Positions 3,931 through 6,018 of a stretch of 6,018 nucleotides of DNA are shown here, one piece after another. Origin of the DNA: Caldifarciminota bacterium (GTDB taxonomy: Bacteria > Hydrothermota > 32-111 > QNBC01); assembly GCA_015486655.1 (NCBI GenBank), contig WFRF01000038.1:1-6018 (forward strand). The letters are read 5' to 3'. Position 1 is the stretch's first letter; the number at the start of each line of letters is the position of its first letter. Position numbers and translations under genes: made by a program. The notes below the pieces were generated by a model, which was given only the letters and a program-made list of their open reading frames with translations, ran no database searches and was not told the DNA's origin.

Positions 3931-4524
3931 ATGAAATGTGCAAATCATCCTGATAGAGAAGCTGTTGCATTCTGTTCTGAATGTGGAAAACCATTATGCG
4001 AAGAGTGCATAGCATATAGGGATGAAAAAGGACATCCATATTGTGCTCAATGTGCCATTATGCTAAATGCTAAAACTTATGAAAAGACAAAACCAGCCGG
4101 AAATACTAAAAAAACAAACAAAGGAAAACATATCGGTTTCTGGAGTTTTGTTGTAGTAGGTATAATTCTTATTATAGTTGAAGGATTTTTTTATCTTAAA
4201 AATAGGACTTCGACAAAAATAATATCTAATAATATTCAAGTTCAGGACTCTACGGAAATAAAGAATGTCAGACTCTTTTTCCTTGGAGAGGCAATTGTTA
4301 ATTACCATGCCCGTTTTAAAAAATATCCCGTTTCCCTTGAAGATATAAGAGGTAATGTTATTGATTCTTCGCTATTTGATAAATTAGTTGATTCCTCGGT
4401 TTCATACTCCAAAAATCAAAAATACGGGTTTATACTAAAAATAACAGGAGACTCCACCTCTATAGGAAATATTGTATTTGTTAATTCCGGTCCTATTCCA
4501 TTATCTCTCATTGAGAATCATTAA
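3931..4524 (+). CDS. B-box-type zinc finger, membrane helix and pseudopilin-like domain protein, 197 aa
   Basis: Residues 1-41 hold a cytoplasmic zinc-binding module with Cys3, His6, Cys15, Cys18, Cys23, Cys26, His35, Cys38 and Cys41, the spacing of B-box-type fingers. A Lys-rich linker (51-67) leads into one transmembrane helix at about 69-88. Positive charges before the helix favour N-inside topology. The outer part (about 108-197) contains AIVNYHARFKKYPVSLEDI, which resembles the post-helix region of GspG-type pseudopilins (a helix, then Y...YP.SL.DL). There is no G/FTLIE prepilin cleavage site, so it is not a processed pilin. I infer an accessory or anchor of the secretion/pilus machine whose ATPase is encoded next door; the tails overlap by 17 bases. 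No Shine-Dalgarno sequence precedes the ATG (the nearest GGAG is 22 bases away), consistent with a leaderless mRNA. Confidence 0.72.
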   Translation: MKCANHPDREAVAFCSECGKPLCEECIAYRDEKGHPYCAQCAIMLNAKTYEKTKPAGNTKKTNKGKHIGFWSFVVVGIILIIVEGFFYLKNRTSTKIISNNIQVQDSTEIKNVRLFFLGEAIVNYHARFKKYPVSLEDIRGNVIDSSLFDKLVDSSVSYSKNQKYGFILKITGDSTSIGNIVFVNSGPIPLSLIENH

Positions 4525-6018
4525 ATATAAAAATATCGCCATACGTTCTTATTAGAATGTTTCGGATTCTTAAGTAGATTTTATCAGGTTCCAATGGTTT
4601 AGGAATATAGTCATCAGCTCCATCTTTTAAAACCTCTATTTCGGTTCTATTGCTATCTTGAGAAGTTAGCATAACGAATGGAATCTTTTTCATATTCTCT
4701 TTCATCTTTAGTGTTTTTAGAAATGCTTCTCCGTTCACATCAGGCATTTGATAATCCGATAAAATCACATCTGGACGAATTCCTTTCTCTATCATACTTA
4801 ACGCATCTTTTCCACTGAATGCACTGTGAACTTGAAACCCCTTACTCTCAAAAAGAGCTTTAAGCATGACAACAATTGTTTTACTGTCATCCACTATCAT
4901 TATGCAAGGAACCCTCATTTCGTTTTTCTTATTCGATAATTCCTCGGAAATTGCTGTTGCCTCATTTAGTTTTTTATTTTCATCTATTGTTGATTCATCT
5001 TTAGATAAGGATTTCAATATATTGAAATCCACCGTTTTGTTCGCTTCTTCGAATGTCGTTATCCCTAATAATACCTTTTCTTTCGCATTTTCAGCCAGTG
5101 TTTTCATCCCCTGTTCATGAGCCATTAGAACAATATCCGTTTCACTTTTTCTCATAATGATGGCTTTTTTTATATCATCATTTACTGCAAATATTTCACT
5201 AATTACTGTTCTTCCTCTATATCCCGTATTCATGCATTTAGAACATCCTTTCCCCTCATAAATTCTTACGTTTTCCCCTATATTCAACACCGATTTTTCT
5301 TCCTCGGAAGGGATATGTTCTACTTTACAATTCTCACATATTTTTCTTACGAGCCTTTGAGCTATTACAAGTCGGAGTGTTTCTGCAATAAGATATGGTT
5401 CTATTCCCATGTCAATTAATCGGGAAATACTTGCAACAGCTGAATTCGTATGTAATGTGCTAAGAACAAGATGTCCCGTCAGTGCCGATTCCACGGCTAT
5501 TCTTGCTGTCTCAACATCCCTTATTTCACCAATCATTATTACATTCGGATCCTGTCTTAGTATGCTCCTAAGTGCAGAAGCAAATGTCAGTCCCGCCTTC
5601 GGGTTTATTTGCACTTGATTTAGTCCCTTGATTTTATACTCAATAGGGTCCTCAACGGTTATAATATTCAGCGTTTGATTATTTAAATAATTTAAACCTG
5701 CGTATAATGTAGAGGTTTTCCCGCTTCCGGTAGGACCTGCAACCAATATAATACCGGAAGGGTAATGTAAGCTCTTTTTTATCGTATCAACCTCATACTC
5801 ACTGAAACCCAGTTCTTTAATTCCTTTTTTTACCTTAGAATGATCTATGATTCGTATTACAATTTTTTCACCATATAAAGTTGGCAAAGTAGAGACTCTT
5901 GCGGAAACCTCCCTTTTTTCACCATATTTTATGGTAATAGCACCGTCTTGGGGCCTTCTTTGTATAGTAATATCCATTCCGGCAAGTAATTTTATTCTGC
6001 TTGTTATGGCACCAATAA
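4508..6018 (-). CDS. GspE/PilB-family assembly ATPase fused to a C-terminal receiver domain (5' end beyond window)
   Basis: The frame is open to the right edge. Upstream of the first ATG in the window (5977) it reads SRIKLLAGMD, then RRPQDG, the standard linker into the GspE/PilB motor, so the N-terminal domain lies outside. The motor shows the Walker A motif GPTGSGKT (5714-5737), the Asp box ITVEDPIEY, Walker B IMIGEIRD, the His box STLHTN and a CxxC...CxxC zinc site (CENC, CSKC). All are intact. It should hydrolyse ATP at the inner membrane to drive type II secretion or type IV pilus assembly. After a linker of about 36 polar residues comes a whole CheY-like receiver (about 4550-4909): IVDDS, phosphoacceptor Asp in ILSDYQMPD (codon 4754-4756), LTSQ and KPL. 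Motor activity is probably phosphorylation-dependent. No hairpin terminator is seen before the convergent gene. Confidence 0.93.
   Translation of the reverse strand, partial: IGAITSRIKLLAGMDITIQRRPQDGAITIKYGEKREVSARVSTLPTLYGEKIVIRIIDHSKVKKGIKELGFSEYEVDTIKKSLHYPSGIILVAGPTGSGKTSTLYAGLNYLNNQTLNIITVEDPIEYKIKGLNQVQINPKAGLTFASALRSILRQDPNVIMIGEIRDVETARIAVESALTGHLVLSTLHTNSAVASISRLIDMGIEPYLIAETLRLVIAQRLVRKICENCKVEHIPSEEEKSVLNIGENVRIYEGKGCSKCMNTGYRGRTVISEIFAVNDDIKKAIIMRKSETDIVLMAHEQGMKTLAENAKEKVLLGITTFEEANKTVDFNILKSLSKDESTIDENKKLNEATAISEELSNKKNEMRVPCIMIVDDSKTIVVMLKALFESKGFQVHSAFSGKDALSMIEKGIRPDVILSDYQMPDVNGEAFLKTLKMKENMKKIPFVMLTSQDSNRTEIEVLKDGADDYIPKPLEPDKIYLRIRNILIRTYGDIFIFNDSQ

Noticed and set aside
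4550..4918. Separate internal start (ATG at 4918) producing a free receiver protein
   Set aside because: No Shine-Dalgarno sequence precedes this ATG and the frame is continuous with the motor, so a fusion is simpler. A minor internal product cannot be excluded.
4866..5618. Plus-strand frames of 84 and 69 codons opposite the ATPase gene
   Set aside because: They lie antisense to conserved motor motifs and carry no signal of their own.

Overview
This 6.0-kb window is AT-rich bacterial DNA from an organism with an outer membrane. It holds a signal-peptide beta-barrel protein and a secretion/type IV pilus assembly ATPase. The sequence does not fix the lineage. The low GC, the many small hairpin repeats and the mix of GspE/PilB-type ATPase with undescribed acidic proteins recall uncultured diderm candidate phyla, but that is an impression only.

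Layout. (1) 1-922, minus strand: an envelope/secreted cassette. A 17-codon leader ORF with the only strong ribosome site overlaps (ATGA) an 8-stranded-type outer-membrane barrel gene. That gene overlaps (ATGA again) the start of a secreted alpha/beta-hydrolase (lipase-like), which runs off the left edge. (2) About 959-1317, non-coding: a repeat cluster. It has twin GCG-stem hairpins, then a 241-bp MITE-like element made of three two-hairpin modules with imperfect terminal inverted repeats. The element interrupts a heptamer (AAGTAAG) array. (3) 1385-1725, plus strand: a near-consensus sigma-70 promoter preceded by a perfect palindrome, driving a small CxxC thioredoxin-fold protein. (4) 1735-3615, minus strand: a two-gene operon of paralogous acidic proteins. 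Each carries two helical repeats and a C-terminal J-domain-like segment, with HPD intact in one and changed to NPD in the other. A strong promoter and an upstream dyad lie in front. (5) 3616-3895: a divergent non-coding spacer with a perfect 13-bp inverted repeat and a pair of mutually exclusive small hairpins. (6) 3896-4524, plus strand: a gene predicted to be leaderless, coding for a B-box-type zinc finger, a transmembrane helix and a pseudopilin-like outer domain. (7) 4508-6018, minus strand: a GspE/PilB-family ATPase carrying a complete receiver domain at its C-terminus. It overlaps the previous gene tail to tail and runs off the right edge.

How the genes may work together. The zinc-finger/pseudopilin-like protein and the ATPase-receiver fusion could both belong to a type II secretion or type IV pilus machine whose motor responds to phosphorylation. 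The left cassette is an envelope module that could include a secreted substrate of such a machine; this link is inference. The J-like paralog pair looks like a duplicated chaperone-associated or structural system of unknown role. It is the least familiar coding content of the window.
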